A stretch of DNA of 64,000 nucleotides, taken from NCBI RefSeq assembly GCF_029963765.1, contig NZ_JALBYU010000003.1, positions 124,001-188,000 on the forward strand, read 5' to 3'. Below are positions 8,032 through 16,659 of the stretch, in pieces (the first letter of the stretch is position 1; every line of letters starts with the position of its first letter). This DNA comes from Pseudomonas sp. UYIF39. GTDB lineage: Bacteria; Pseudomonadota; Gammaproteobacteria; Pseudomonadales; Pseudomonadaceae. The translations under genes and the position numbers were made by a program. A model generated the notes under the pieces. That model saw only the letters and a list, made by a program, of their open reading frames with translations, was not told the DNA's origin and searched no databases.

Positions 8032-8428
8032 TTGCAAAATCATCAATTTACCCAAGATCACCGATCCGCGGGGAAACCTGACTTTCCTGGAAAGTGGACG
8101 ACACGTTCCCTTCGATATCAGGCGTGTATTTTACCTGTACGATATCCCGACCGGGGAAGGCCGTGGCGCGCATGCGCACAAGGAACTGCACCAGCTGTTG
8201 ATCTGCCTGTCCGGCAGTTTCGATGTCACGCTTGACGACGGGATGGAGAAGACGACGATCCACCTCAATCGTCCGTGGCAAGGTTTGCATATTCCCCCCA
8301 TGATCTGGGCGGCCGAGCTCAATTTCGATCCCGGGTCTGTCTGCCTGGTCCTTGTGTCCATGGAATTCGACGAGTCCGATTATTATCGGGACTACGACGA
8401 GTTTGTCGCCGCCGTCCGGTCTCGTTGA
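8018..8428 (+). CDS. FdtA-like dTDP-4-keto-6-deoxyglucose 3,4-ketoisomerase (cupin)
   Basis: This 136-residue single-domain cupin includes ITDPRGNLTFLE near the N-terminus, RRVFYLYDIPTGEGRGAHAH and then HQLLICLSGSFDV, and IPPMIWAAELNF. These are hallmarks of the WxcM/FdtA/QdtA family. These enzymes move the keto group of dTDP-4-keto-6-deoxyglucose from C4 to C3, making either the xylo or ribo epimer (Fuc3N or Qui3N route). I cannot tell which from sequence alone. The ATG at 8018 follows TAGGTG; the upstream GTG at 8009 overlaps that site. The substrate would come from RmlA/RmlB encoded at 30-33 kb. Confidence 0.8.
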   Translation: MSVSDCKIINLPKITDPRGNLTFLESGRHVPFDIRRVFYLYDIPTGEGRGAHAHKELHQLLICLSGSFDVTLDDGMEKTTIHLNRPWQGLHIPPMIWAAELNFDPGSVCLVLVSMEFDESDYYRDYDEFVAAVRSR

Positions 8429-8640
8429 GTTTCTGCGAGACCTGGCCGCCTCTATAGCCATACCTTCAACCGCCACACCGGAACGGTCTCGACTGCGTGC
8501 GCAGGGACACCCCGCCGATACGACGGATATGTCGTTCGGGGGGGGCAGGCGTCCAGTATGTGTTCGCGCATCGCCAATTATCGTCAGGTGCTACGAATGT
8601 GCGGCCAATGCAATTCCATTCGAGAGTGAGGAGCATGATT

Positions 8641-9738
8641 GTGAAAGTGCCATTTCTTGATGTCCGCAACGCCTATCTCGAGCTCAAGCCCGAACTCGAT
8701 CAGGCGGTCGCGCGGGCTCTCGATTCTGGGTGGTATATCTTCGGGGAAGAAGTTGCCCAATTCGAGAAATCTTTTGCCGACTATGCGGGCGCCCGTTTTG
8801 CGATCGGGCTCGGCAACGGGCTCGACGCCTTGCGTATCACCTTGATGGCGATGGGCGTGTCCGAAGGGGACGAAGTCATCGTGCCGTCCAATACCTATAT
8901 TGCTACCTGGCTCGCCGTGACACAGTGCGGAGCACGACCCGTGCCTGTCGAGCCCGACGTCGACACCCTCAATATCGATCCACTACGCATTGAGCAGGCC
9001 ATGACCAGTAAGACTAAGGTCATTCTGCCCGTTCATCTGTACGGGCAGCCTGCAGAAATGGGACCGATCCTCGAACTGGCCCGACACAAGGGAGTTCAGG
9101 TCCTCGAGGATGGCGCACAGGCGCACGGCGCACGTTACCGTGGTACGCGCATCGGTGGGCACGGAGATGCCGTGGCGTGGAGCTTCTATCCCGGCAAAAA
9201 TCTCGGCGCGTTCGGTGACGGGGGCGGTGTCACTACCAACGACACCGAACTCGCAGAGCGAATTCGGACGATTGCAAACTATGGTTCTAAAGTTAAATAC
9301 GTCAATGAGGTTTGTGGCCTAAACAGCCGCCTCGACCCGATCCACGCCGCAGCACTGGCCGTCAAGCTGCCGTTCCTCGATGAATGGAACGCGCGTCGCG
9401 GGGAGATTGCAGCCTATTACCAGAAGCACTTGCAAGATACCTGTGTGAGGGTGCCGACTCCGCAACTGGATTGCACGTCGTCGTGGCATCTGTTCCCCGT
9501 TTTTTCGCAGCGGCGTGATGCTTTGCATGTGAGGTTGAAAGAGGCCGGTATCGAAACGCTGATTCATTACCCGATTCCTCCTCATATGCAGCAGGCTTAC
9601 CAGTTTCTTGGTTTCGAAAAGGGCGCTTTCCCCATTGCGGAGGCACTGGCCGAGACGGAGCTCAGTCTACCGATCGGTCCGCACATGACCCTCGAGCAAG
9701 CGGCTTACGTTTGTGAAACTATTGCGAGTTTTCAGTAA
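8641..9738 (+). CDS. FdtB-like dTDP-3-keto sugar aminotransferase (DegT/DnrJ family)
   Basis: This 365-residue PLP enzyme begins KVPFLDVRNAY. It has the PLP-contact motif GLGNGLDALRITL, the Asp motif LEDGAQAHGARY, and the active-site Lys in FYPGKNLGAFGDGG. These are typical of sugar 3-aminotransferases such as FdtB/QdtB. I chose GTG 8641 because AGGAG lies seven bases before it; the ATG at 8635 is only about one base from AGGAG. A 212-base gap separates it from the FdtA-like gene, the only real break in the cassette. It uses glutamate to convert the 3-keto sugar to the 3-amino sugar. The stop overlaps the next ATG (TAATG). Confidence 0.8.
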   Translation: MKVPFLDVRNAYLELKPELDQAVARALDSGWYIFGEEVAQFEKSFADYAGARFAIGLGNGLDALRITLMAMGVSEGDEVIVPSNTYIATWLAVTQCGARPVPVEPDVDTLNIDPLRIEQAMTSKTKVILPVHLYGQPAEMGPILELARHKGVQVLEDGAQAHGARYRGTRIGGHGDAVAWSFYPGKNLGAFGDGGGVTTNDTELAERIRTIANYGSKVKYVNEVCGLNSRLDPIHAAALAVKLPFLDEWNARRGEIAAYYQKHLQDTCVRVPTPQLDCTSSWHLFPVFSQRRDALHVRLKEAGIETLIHYPIPPHMQQAYQFLGFEKGAFPIAEALAETELSLPIGPHMTLEQAAYVCETIASFQ

Positions 9739-11336
9739 TGGATGATTTCGATCTCGAGCGCTTGCAAGCAACGGTTGTGGAATATATTTCCCAGTCGCAC
9801 TACGGCGATGCGATGGCGTGCATCAAGTCATTTGCCGAGCAAGTCATCAACGATCCGGCGTCGATTGGTGCTGTGTTCGCGAACCGCGAGCTCGATGCGC
9901 TGTGCCGAATGCTAGCCGACGCCTACTATGCCGATCGTCGCCATGTGCCCGAGAAGGAAGGCCAGGGCACCGTCATTCTGGCGTCCGAACTGGTCAGGGC
10001 CGGAGGGCATGTCGAACTGATCAAGGACTATCTGGCTCTCGGACTGTTCGAGAGCCCGGTTCGCGTCGCCTTGACCGATCTGTTCAATCGTATCGATCAC
10101 GCCTCGATTAACGAGTGGGAGTCTCTGCTCGGCTGCGAAGTCTTCGTTTTGACCGAAACCGGGCTCGATAGCAAACTCGACGCCCTGACCGTCCGGCTTG
10201 GCGAGTGGAAACCTTCCACCGTTTTGACCCTCGGTCACAATCAGGACATCGTGTGCATCGTGGCGGCCCACGCCCCTGGCATCAGGAACCGCTATTACAT
10301 TCACCATGGCGATCACCATCTGTCTCTTGGTGTGACTTGCGAAGCGTTTCAGCATGTCGACTTGCACAACATGTCATATGAGTTGTGCAAAAACGAGATT
10401 GGAGTCGCGCAACAGCTTTATTGGCCGATCAGCGCTGTCCGTACATCCCAAATCAAAACCCGATTCCTCGACCGAGGGGTCTTGACGACCTGCTCATGCG
10501 GTCGAATGTCCAAGTTCGAATCGGGCTCGTACGCGCTTCGCTATGAACGTGCAGTGGCCTGCATCCTAAAAGCCTCGCGCGGATACCATGTGCATATCGG
10601 GGATTTGTCCGATGCATTTCTGCAGAAAATCCACGAGGAACTCGATGCTGAGAACGTAAGCCATGACCGGTTCATTCACATACCGTGGGTCGCTTCACTC
10701 TCTCAGGCGCTCATCGAAAACGCGGTGGATGTATATGTTTCTTCTTTCCCGCTTGGAGGCGGCAAATCGTTAATCGAAGCGATGTCGGTCGGGGTGCCTG
10801 TCGTTACCCACGAATCATATCGCTCCCGTTATCACTCCGGATCCGATCTTGCTTATCCTGACAGCTATACTTGGAGCCAATATGAAGAGCTCGGTCGGGT
10901 TTTCAAGCAGTGGGACCAGCCGTTGTTGAAGCGGCACGCCGCATCCGCATTGCAGCATTTTGAGCGTTACTACTCGCAAGCCGCTTTTTTGAAAGCTTTT
11001 GCCAGCGGGCTGGACAGTGCTGCCCTTGTTCCGCCATTGCATACGTATCACAGAAACCAACTGCAGAATCATCTGGATATAAAACGCCAGAGAGTGCAAG
11101 AAATCGGGCATTTGATATCTGAAAAAAATAGAATGTTCCAGGAATGGATGAAAGTTGATACGGGGTATAAAGAGCGTTGTGCGACGATCGTGGAGCTACA
11201 AGCGGTGATAGAGCAGCTGACACAGGAGAAGCTTGCGTTGGAAGTATCAGCCATGACTCAACGACAGAACGAGGGCGCTCCAAGATCGTGGAAAGGAAAG
11301 ATCAGAAAGATCGCTGCTGTGATACTTAATAAGTAA
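9738..11336 (+). CDS. Glycosyltransferase (GT41/GT4-like C-terminal fold) with C-terminal coiled coil
   Basis: This protein has 532 residues. The N-terminal 130 residues are helical with no clear family. The central part carries RYYIHHGDHHLSLG, then TCSCGRMSK, and the donor-binding region SSFPLGGGKSLIEAMSVGVP, typical of GT-B enzymes that use nucleotide sugars. The pattern recalls SPINDLY/GT41-like proteins in glycosylation islands. From about residue 440 the sequence is heptad-like (QNHLDIKRQRVQEIGH onward), indicating a coiled coil. It is the last gene of the cassette and its ATG overlaps the upstream stop. It probably transfers the amino sugar made by the preceding genes; the acceptor (O-antigen chain or a protein such as flagellin) is not known. 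Confidence 0.65.
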   Translation: MDDFDLERLQATVVEYISQSHYGDAMACIKSFAEQVINDPASIGAVFANRELDALCRMLADAYYADRRHVPEKEGQGTVILASELVRAGGHVELIKDYLALGLFESPVRVALTDLFNRIDHASINEWESLLGCEVFVLTETGLDSKLDALTVRLGEWKPSTVLTLGHNQDIVCIVAAHAPGIRNRYYIHHGDHHLSLGVTCEAFQHVDLHNMSYELCKNEIGVAQQLYWPISAVRTSQIKTRFLDRGVLTTCSCGRMSKFESGSYALRYERAVACILKASRGYHVHIGDLSDAFLQKIHEELDAENVSHDRFIHIPWVASLSQALIENAVDVYVSSFPLGGGKSLIEAMSVGVPVVTHESYRSRYHSGSDLAYPDSYTWSQYEELGRVFKQWDQPLLKRHAASALQHFERYYSQAAFLKAFASGLDSAALVPPLHTYHRNQLQNHLDIKRQRVQEIGHLISEKNRMFQEWMKVDTGYKERCATIVELQAVIEQLTQEKLALEVSAMTQRQNEGAPRSWKGKIRKIAAVILNK

Positions 11337-11392
11337 AGTTCAGTTGCTTTGCTTCGATAGAAGCGACACATGTTATTTGCAAAATCGGCGGC

Positions 11393-11773
11393 ATGACTTC
11401 GCTTCCTAATCTCGACCACTTAAACACTGAACAACTGCGCGCTCTGGCGCGCAGTTGATGCAGCGTGACTAGAATCTCGATCAGAAAATCGAGACGATGG
11501 GTAAGCAAATCCACCATCACAAAACGGCCAACGAAAAAGCTGGCCCACAAGATCTCGCAGCTCAAGCGCTTCAAGTTTGCCAAGCGCAGCGAACAACTGA
11601 GCCCGGATCAGGCCATTCTGCTTGATGAACTGATCGATACTGACATAGCAGCCATCGAAGCCGAACTTGTAGCGCTGCAACTCGCTCCTGTTTCGACCGA
11701 GGCTCGGCAAAAACCTAAACGTATCGCCTTGCCGCCGCAGTTTCCGCGCCCCCTGCCATCATCGGCGCGGTAA
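11393..11773 (+). pseudogene. IS66-family TnpC, N-terminal fragment
   Basis: The N-terminus MTSLPNLDHLNTEQLRALAR is followed by a stop. After a shift come KKLAHKISQLKRFKFAKRSE and LSPDQAILLDELIDTDIAAI, then EAELVALQLAPVSTEARQKP. This is the leucine-zipper-like head of IS66 TnpC. It ends abruptly after LPPQFPRP and marks the right border of the 4.7-11.3 kb cassette. Confidence 0.8.
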
Positions 11774-11979
11774 CGGTGTCGGGCCTAGCCACAGGTGCAG
11801 CAATGGCGGCAATAGAAGCGCTGGTCATCAGGGCAAAAACCAGAGAGTAGAAGTAGCCTGTACGTATAAGTGACGCGCCATGACATTGATAAGGAAGAAC
11901 AACTTTTCCGAAGCTGCCCCCAAATCTGGGTCATGGGACAACTCTGTCAAAAATGTGCCTGTTACAGAGCGTGTAACAA
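11774..11979. other. Gap between IS66 remnant and wbpM
   Basis: No gene was found. A short hairpin, GTTACA-GAGCG-TGTAAC (11961-11977), lies just beyond the wbpM stop and could aid termination of wbpM, although it lacks a T-run. Confidence 0.3.
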
Positions 11980-13974
11980 TCAAGGTTCGAGGCGACGCTG
12001 CTGGTAAATCAAGTCGACGATTTCACCATCCGGGGCGTAACCACTGACAGTGTCACGCAGAAGTTGGCGAACCCGCGAATAATCATCCCGCTCAACGGCA
12101 GACAGCAACTCCATCAAGTTGCGCTTGAGCACTTCCCAAGGCAAATGATCCTCTTTGGCGCTCATGATCATCGGGTGCTGGGTAGCGGACACGTTGTCGC
12201 CGATCAGCAACTCTTCGTAAAGCTTTTCCCCGGGACGCAGTCCAGTGAACTCGATGGCAATATCGCCTTGCGGATTCTTCTCCGAGCGAATGCTCAAGCC
12301 AGACAGGTGAATCATCTTCTCCGCCAGCTCAATGATCTTGACCGGCTCGCCCATGTCCAGCACAAACACATCACCACCCTCCCCCATTGAGCCGGCCTGT
12401 ATTACCAGTTGTGCCGCCTCGGGAATGGTCATGAAGTAACGGGTAATCTTCGGATGGGTAACCGTCAAGGGCCCGCCTGATTTGATTTGGCTGTGAAAGC
12501 GCGGAATAACCGAGCCAGACGAGCCCAACACATTACCGAACCGCACCATGGTGAAACGGGTCTTGTTGACCCGGGACACATTGGATTTGTCCCCGAACAA
12601 CACCGGCGCCAACTCACGACTGAGGGCCTGCAAGGTCAACTCGGCCAGCCGTTTGGTGCTACCCATGACATTGGTCGGGCGTACGGCCTTATCGGTCGAG
12701 ATCAGCACAAAGTTTGCAACACCAGCCTCCAACGCAGCCTGAGCGGTATTGAGCGTCCCGATCACATTGTTGAGCACACCTTCGGCAATATTGTGCTCGA
12801 CCATCGGCACGTGCTTATAGGCCGCCGCATGATAAACCGTGTCCACGCTCCAGGTTTTCATTACATCCAGAAGTTTATGGGGATGGCGAATCGACCCCAG
12901 TATCGGTAACAACCGGCCAGGCAACGACTCACGAGCAATACGATGCTCGAGCTCAGACAAAATGCTGTAAAGATTGAATTCGCTATGATCGAACAATAAC
13001 AGCGTGGTCGGTCCCAGGGAGAAAATCTGCCGACAAAGCTCGGAACCGATCGAGCCGCCCGCCCCCGTTACCAAAACCGTCTTGCCCGTCACACATCGAG
13101 CCAACAAATCAGGCTGAGCGGGAACCGAATCCCGCCCCAACAGGTCAGCAATGTCGACTTCCTGAATGTTGTCCACCTTGACCCGACCACTGGCCAGATC
13201 AGTGAAATTCGGAACACTGCGCACATGGAGCGGGAAACCCTCCAGAAAATTGAGAATCTCCCTGCGCCGCGCACGGGTCGAAGACGGCAACGCCAGAAGA
13301 ATTTCCTGAGCCCCGGTCATGTCGATCATCTGCTGAATATGCTTGGGCTTATAGACCCGCAGCCCGGCAATCGAACGATCCGCGATAGAGGAATCGTCAT
13401 CGATGAACGCCACAGGGCGCATCACGCGGCCCATGCGCAACGCTGCAACCAACTGGTTGCCTGCCACGCCTGCGCCGTAAATGGCGACCTTGGTCAAACC
13501 ATCGTCTCGATTAACAAAGGGTACATGCTGCGCAGCGGTGAACCAATCACCCATGAAGTATTGACGCATGCACAAACGCAGGCCGCCAATGATTACCAGG
13601 CTTAGCCACCAGTAGTTGAAGATGATGGAGCGCGGCACCACGGCCTGGTGATTGCTGTACCAGTACACCACCACTGCGAGGATCAGCGAGGACAGACTGA
13701 CCGCCTTGACGATGGCAATCAGCGCATCATTGCCGAAGTAGCGCATGACGGCGCGGTACATGCCAAAGCGTACGAAAAGGGGAATGGCAATAATCGAGGC
13801 ACTGACGAACAGCCAGAAATGAGACTTTAGCGGATTGTACATGTCGTCGATGCCGAGGCGGACGATAAAGGCCAGCCACAAGGCGACCCACACCAAAACC
13901 ACATCGGTGGCGACCTGTATCAGTCTTTTTTGCCTGCGAGGCAAACCAAGCAACACCCTGCGTATTTTATCCAT
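11980..13974 (-). CDS. wbpM: WbpM-type UDP-HexNAc 4,6-dehydratase
   Basis: This 664-residue inner-membrane enzyme has four hydrophobic segments in the first ~135 residues. A CoA-binding-like Rossmann domain follows (VAIYGAGVAGNQLVAALRMG), then the catalytic SDR domain from about residue 295 (VLVTGAGGSIGSELCRQIF). STDKAV and MGSTKRLAE are the catalytic motifs; Met replaces the usual SDR Tyr, as in WbpM/FlaA1 dehydratases. It converts UDP-GlcNAc (or UDP-GalNAc) to the 4-keto-6-deoxy sugar for QuiNAc or FucNAc synthesis. The reductase at 28191 and WbpL are the likely next steps. The gene is divergent from wzm. Confidence 0.92.
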   Translation of the reverse strand: MDKIRRVLLGLPRRQKRLIQVATDVVLVWVALWLAFIVRLGIDDMYNPLKSHFWLFVSASIIAIPLFVRFGMYRAVMRYFGNDALIAIVKAVSLSSLILAVVVYWYSNHQAVVPRSIIFNYWWLSLVIIGGLRLCMRQYFMGDWFTAAQHVPFVNRDDGLTKVAIYGAGVAGNQLVAALRMGRVMRPVAFIDDDSSIADRSIAGLRVYKPKHIQQMIDMTGAQEILLALPSSTRARRREILNFLEGFPLHVRSVPNFTDLASGRVKVDNIQEVDIADLLGRDSVPAQPDLLARCVTGKTVLVTGAGGSIGSELCRQIFSLGPTTLLLFDHSEFNLYSILSELEHRIARESLPGRLLPILGSIRHPHKLLDVMKTWSVDTVYHAAAYKHVPMVEHNIAEGVLNNVIGTLNTAQAALEAGVANFVLISTDKAVRPTNVMGSTKRLAELTLQALSRELAPVLFGDKSNVSRVNKTRFTMVRFGNVLGSSGSVIPRFHSQIKSGGPLTVTHPKITRYFMTIPEAAQLVIQAGSMGEGGDVFVLDMGEPVKIIELAEKMIHLSGLSIRSEKNPQGDIAIEFTGLRPGEKLYEELLIGDNVSATQHPMIMSAKEDHLPWEVLKRNLMELLSAVERDDYSRVRQLLRDTVSGYAPDGEIVDLIYQQRRLEP

Positions 13975-14639
13975 TCAAGCTTTCGAGCCCGTAGCCCCCT
14001 CCTTTCACGCGGTCGTCGGTCGGCATTGTAACCTCATGAGGACGAGATCGCCCAATACTTGCATATGGCAGGGTCCAGGAAGGAGCACTTAGCTGAAAGC
14101 GCCGCTATAATTCGCCCCTCTGACCGGCCTGCCGGACAGACAGCGCACGGACGCGAAACTCGCTTGAAATCACGAATCGTTGCTGCCGCGAAACTGCTCG
14201 TCGATAACCATTAGCTAATCGCTCTGCCCGCTCTCGAGCAGGCGATTTATAGGGAGCACGGACGATCAGACGCTGCGACTTAACCCAAAATGCGTTTCTG
14301 GTGGGTGAGGGAAATTTCTTGGGAGTTCGCCTCTGACCGTGGGATGATAGAAAAAGTGCAAATCATCCGGCAGAGACGTTATTTCCTAGCGCTAGCACAC
14401 TTTAACCGATCGACACAAGCACTGCTTTTTTAACGAATAGCTCAAGCTTGTGATGATAGTGCGCGCGCCATACGAAATAGCTGCAGACTTTATGCGCCTT
14501 CCTTGCAACAGAGAGGCATTCTACGTGGAGTACATCCCGCGATCGTAAAAAACTGGAAACTAGACGGGATGGAAAAAGTGACACTCGCCCCTCCTACAAG
14601 ATTACAATCATTGACTGTTTTGACAACCCGGTGTTTCGA
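13975..14639. promoter_or_regulatory. Divergent intergenic region, wbpM (minus) / wzm (plus)
   Basis: This ~660-bp gene-free region should hold promoters for both directions. On the minus strand TACAAT at 14030-14025 is a fair -10 box for wbpM, but the TTGGGC at 14055-14050 is 19 bases away, slightly long. On the plus strand TATAAT at 14106-14111 has no convincing -35 box. I see no complete JUMPStart or ops element. Nothing else is recognisable up to the wzm start. Confidence 0.35.
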
Positions 14640-15440
14640 ATGCTAAACAACTCAATTACCGCCGCTATGGCAGATATAGCGACGGCTGTAAAGCGCTATT
14701 CTCTGGTAGGCATGCTCGGATGGCAGGATGTACGTCAACGGTATAGGCGCTCTGCTGTCGGACCGTTTTGGCTAACCATCAGCATGGGCGTTATGATTGG
14801 TACTATTGGCCTCGTATTTGGCCAAATATTTAATTCCCCCATGAAAGAATTCCTGCCATTTCTCGCAGCAGGTATGATTCTCTGGAGTTTTATTTCTACC
14901 TGCGTGTTAGAGGGCTGCACCAGCCTCATCGCCGCAGAAAGCATTATCAAACAACTCCCCATCCCATTATTCGTGCATATTTTACGCACAATATGGCGCA
15001 ATACTTTGATCCTCGCGCACAACATCGTCATTTTCCCGCTTGTGCTGCTGGCTGTTCAGAAACCATTGGGTCTTGGAGCGCTGTTGAGTATCCCGGGCTT
15101 TGCACTGCTTGTTCTCAATCTGGCATGGATCAGCTTGATATTGAGCCTTTTATGCGCTCGATATCGCGACCTCCCGCAGATCATTGCGAGCGTCTTGCAA
15201 ATTGCCTTTTACTTGACGCCAATCATGTGGCTTCCAAGCCTGCTGCCTGGCCGAGCCGGCACCTATTTACTGGATTTGAACCCCATCTATCACCTTATAC
15301 AAATCGTCAGGGCTCCCCTGCTCGGACAGGATGTGAGCACTGTTAGCTGGTGCGTGGCCGGGGGCATGGCTCTGTTTGGCTGGTGCATAGCGATCATCAT
15401 CTATGGCCTCTATAAACGTCGCATTGCTTATTGGCTCTAA
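14640..15440 (+). CDS. wzm: Polysaccharide ABC transporter permease (Wzm-like, ABC-2 family)
   Basis: This 266-residue inner-membrane protein has about six transmembrane segments. It contains the ABC-2 motif LGWQDVRQRYRRSAVGPFW near the N-terminus and LLCARYRDLPQIIASVLQIA before the last helices, both characteristic of O-antigen/capsule exporters. With the Wzt-like ATPase encoded next it should move the undecaprenyl-linked polysaccharide across the inner membrane. No clear ribosome-binding site is seen; GTG 14631 is an alternative start three codons upstream. The gap to wzt is 13 bases, indicating one operon. Confidence 0.88.
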   Translation: MLNNSITAAMADIATAVKRYSLVGMLGWQDVRQRYRRSAVGPFWLTISMGVMIGTIGLVFGQIFNSPMKEFLPFLAAGMILWSFISTCVLEGCTSLIAAESIIKQLPIPLFVHILRTIWRNTLILAHNIVIFPLVLLAVQKPLGLGALLSIPGFALLVLNLAWISLILSLLCARYRDLPQIIASVLQIAFYLTPIMWLPSLLPGRAGTYLLDLNPIYHLIQIVRAPLLGQDVSTVSWCVAGGMALFGWCIAIIIYGLYKRRIAYWL

Positions 15441-15453
15441 GAAGAAAACTATT

Positions 15454-16197
15454 ATGGCTTTTATTGAATTTCATAACGCATGCGTTGATTTCCCTATCTA
15501 TAACGCAAGTGCTCGCTCCCTGAAAAAGCGACTGATTCAAGTCGCTACAGGTGGCAAACTCAGTGCCAACGAGCAAGGCCGAGTGATCGTCAGAGCACTG
15601 GAAGACCTTACTTTTTCCCTCAATGACGGAGACCGGGTTGGATTGCTCGGTCATAACGGCGCTGGCAAAAGCACATTACTCAGACTGCTGAGCGGCGTAT
15701 ACGCCCCCTCCGCTGGCACCGCCAGCATCAGCGGCGAAGTCGCTTCCCTCATTGATATTTCATTAGGGATAGACCCGGAGGCATCCGGCAGGGAAAACAT
15801 CTTCATGCGCGGCATCCTGCTCGGGATGACAAAAAGTGATATTGCAGAAAAACTCGACGAAATTATTGAGTTTTCAGAACTGGGTGACTTCATTGACATG
15901 CCGGTACGCACGTACTCTTCCGGTATGCACTTGCGCTTGGCCTTTGCGGTATCGACGACCATCAGACCTGAAATATTGATCATGGACGAATGGCTGTCGG
16001 TAGGGGACGAAGGCTTCAAGCACAAAGCAGAGGCTCGGATGAACGAACTGGTCCAAGCCACCAGCATTTTGGTGATAGCCAGCCACTCCCGTGACCTGGT
16101 GCTGCATACATGCAATCGGGTCATTTGGCTGGAGCACGGCAAAATAAAAATGGACTCGGATCCCGAAACAGTTACCCGAGCTTATTTTGGCCACTAA
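15454..16197 (+). CDS. wzt: Polysaccharide ABC transporter ATP-binding protein (short Wzt)
   Basis: This 247-residue ATPase has Walker A GHNGAGKST, signature YSSGMHLRLAFAV, Walker B ILIMDEWLSVGDE and the H-loop ASHSRD. It begins with the FPIYNASARSLKK motif shared by Wzt/KpsT/TagH ATPases that export glycans. The protein ends soon after the ATPase core and lacks the C-terminal carbohydrate-binding domain of long Wzt proteins. Chain export is therefore probably not gated by recognition of a terminal cap. It pairs with the preceding permease. Confidence 0.9.
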   Translation: MAFIEFHNACVDFPIYNASARSLKKRLIQVATGGKLSANEQGRVIVRALEDLTFSLNDGDRVGLLGHNGAGKSTLLRLLSGVYAPSAGTASISGEVASLIDISLGIDPEASGRENIFMRGILLGMTKSDIAEKLDEIIEFSELGDFIDMPVRTYSSGMHLRLAFAVSTTIRPEILIMDEWLSVGDEGFKHKAEARMNELVQATSILVIASHSRDLVLHTCNRVIWLEHGKIKMDSDPETVTRAYFGH

Positions 16198-16359
16198 TAT
16201 TTTCGTTCGCGCCTGCAACCCTCATTAAGTTAATAAACCGGTTAACTCATAAAGAACCTACTTTATCAAGTCAAGATAAGCGTAGGTTCTGTATGAAAGT
16301 AGCCGCGTAGCCATTGCAGCGTAGAAGCCAAAGCGACAAAGCCTCGCCAGCTGCATCTC

Positions 16360-16540
16360 ATGATGCGGCCCGACGCAAAAGTCGAAAAGGTTTGTCTCCC
16401 CGCCCCGCCCCCCAAAAAAATCTATCGATAGCCTCGCAGCCCCAGTTGAACGGGTCATCATGGTGACGTTATTCACCCACCTGCGCTTTACGTGCTCATC
16501 AACAAATCCGGCAACGGTGTGAAAATTTCCGCAGTGCGGA
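16360..16540 (+). pseudogene. IS66-family TnpB remnant (second copy)
   Basis: The sequence opens MMRPDAKVEKV like the fragment at 1271, then is scrambled (a C-run and an A-run suggest small indels). It resumes as LINKSGNGVKI, which fits the VFLN(R/K)xRNxVKIL region of TnpB. Several frame breaks make it non-functional. It lies between wzt and the second acyltransferase; 16198-16359 holds nothing else I recognise. Confidence 0.6.
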
Positions 16541-16659
16541 GAGAGACGACGCCACTGCAGGGCAACGCCCCCCAAAGCTATTGGCCAAGGCTAGCCAAAA
16601 CAAATAAAGATGCCTATTATCGCGCTTGTAGATCAAACAATAAATATTCAAGGCCTGAC

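Noticed and set aside
8497..8640. N-terminal extension of the FdtB-like aminotransferase
   Set aside because: No family match; AGGAG is correctly spaced for GTG 8641 and the family begins with KVPFLD.
13975..14639. Possible JUMPStart/ops element before wzm
   Set aside because: I found neither GGCGGTAGC nor the flanking JUMPStart hairpin in this stretch.
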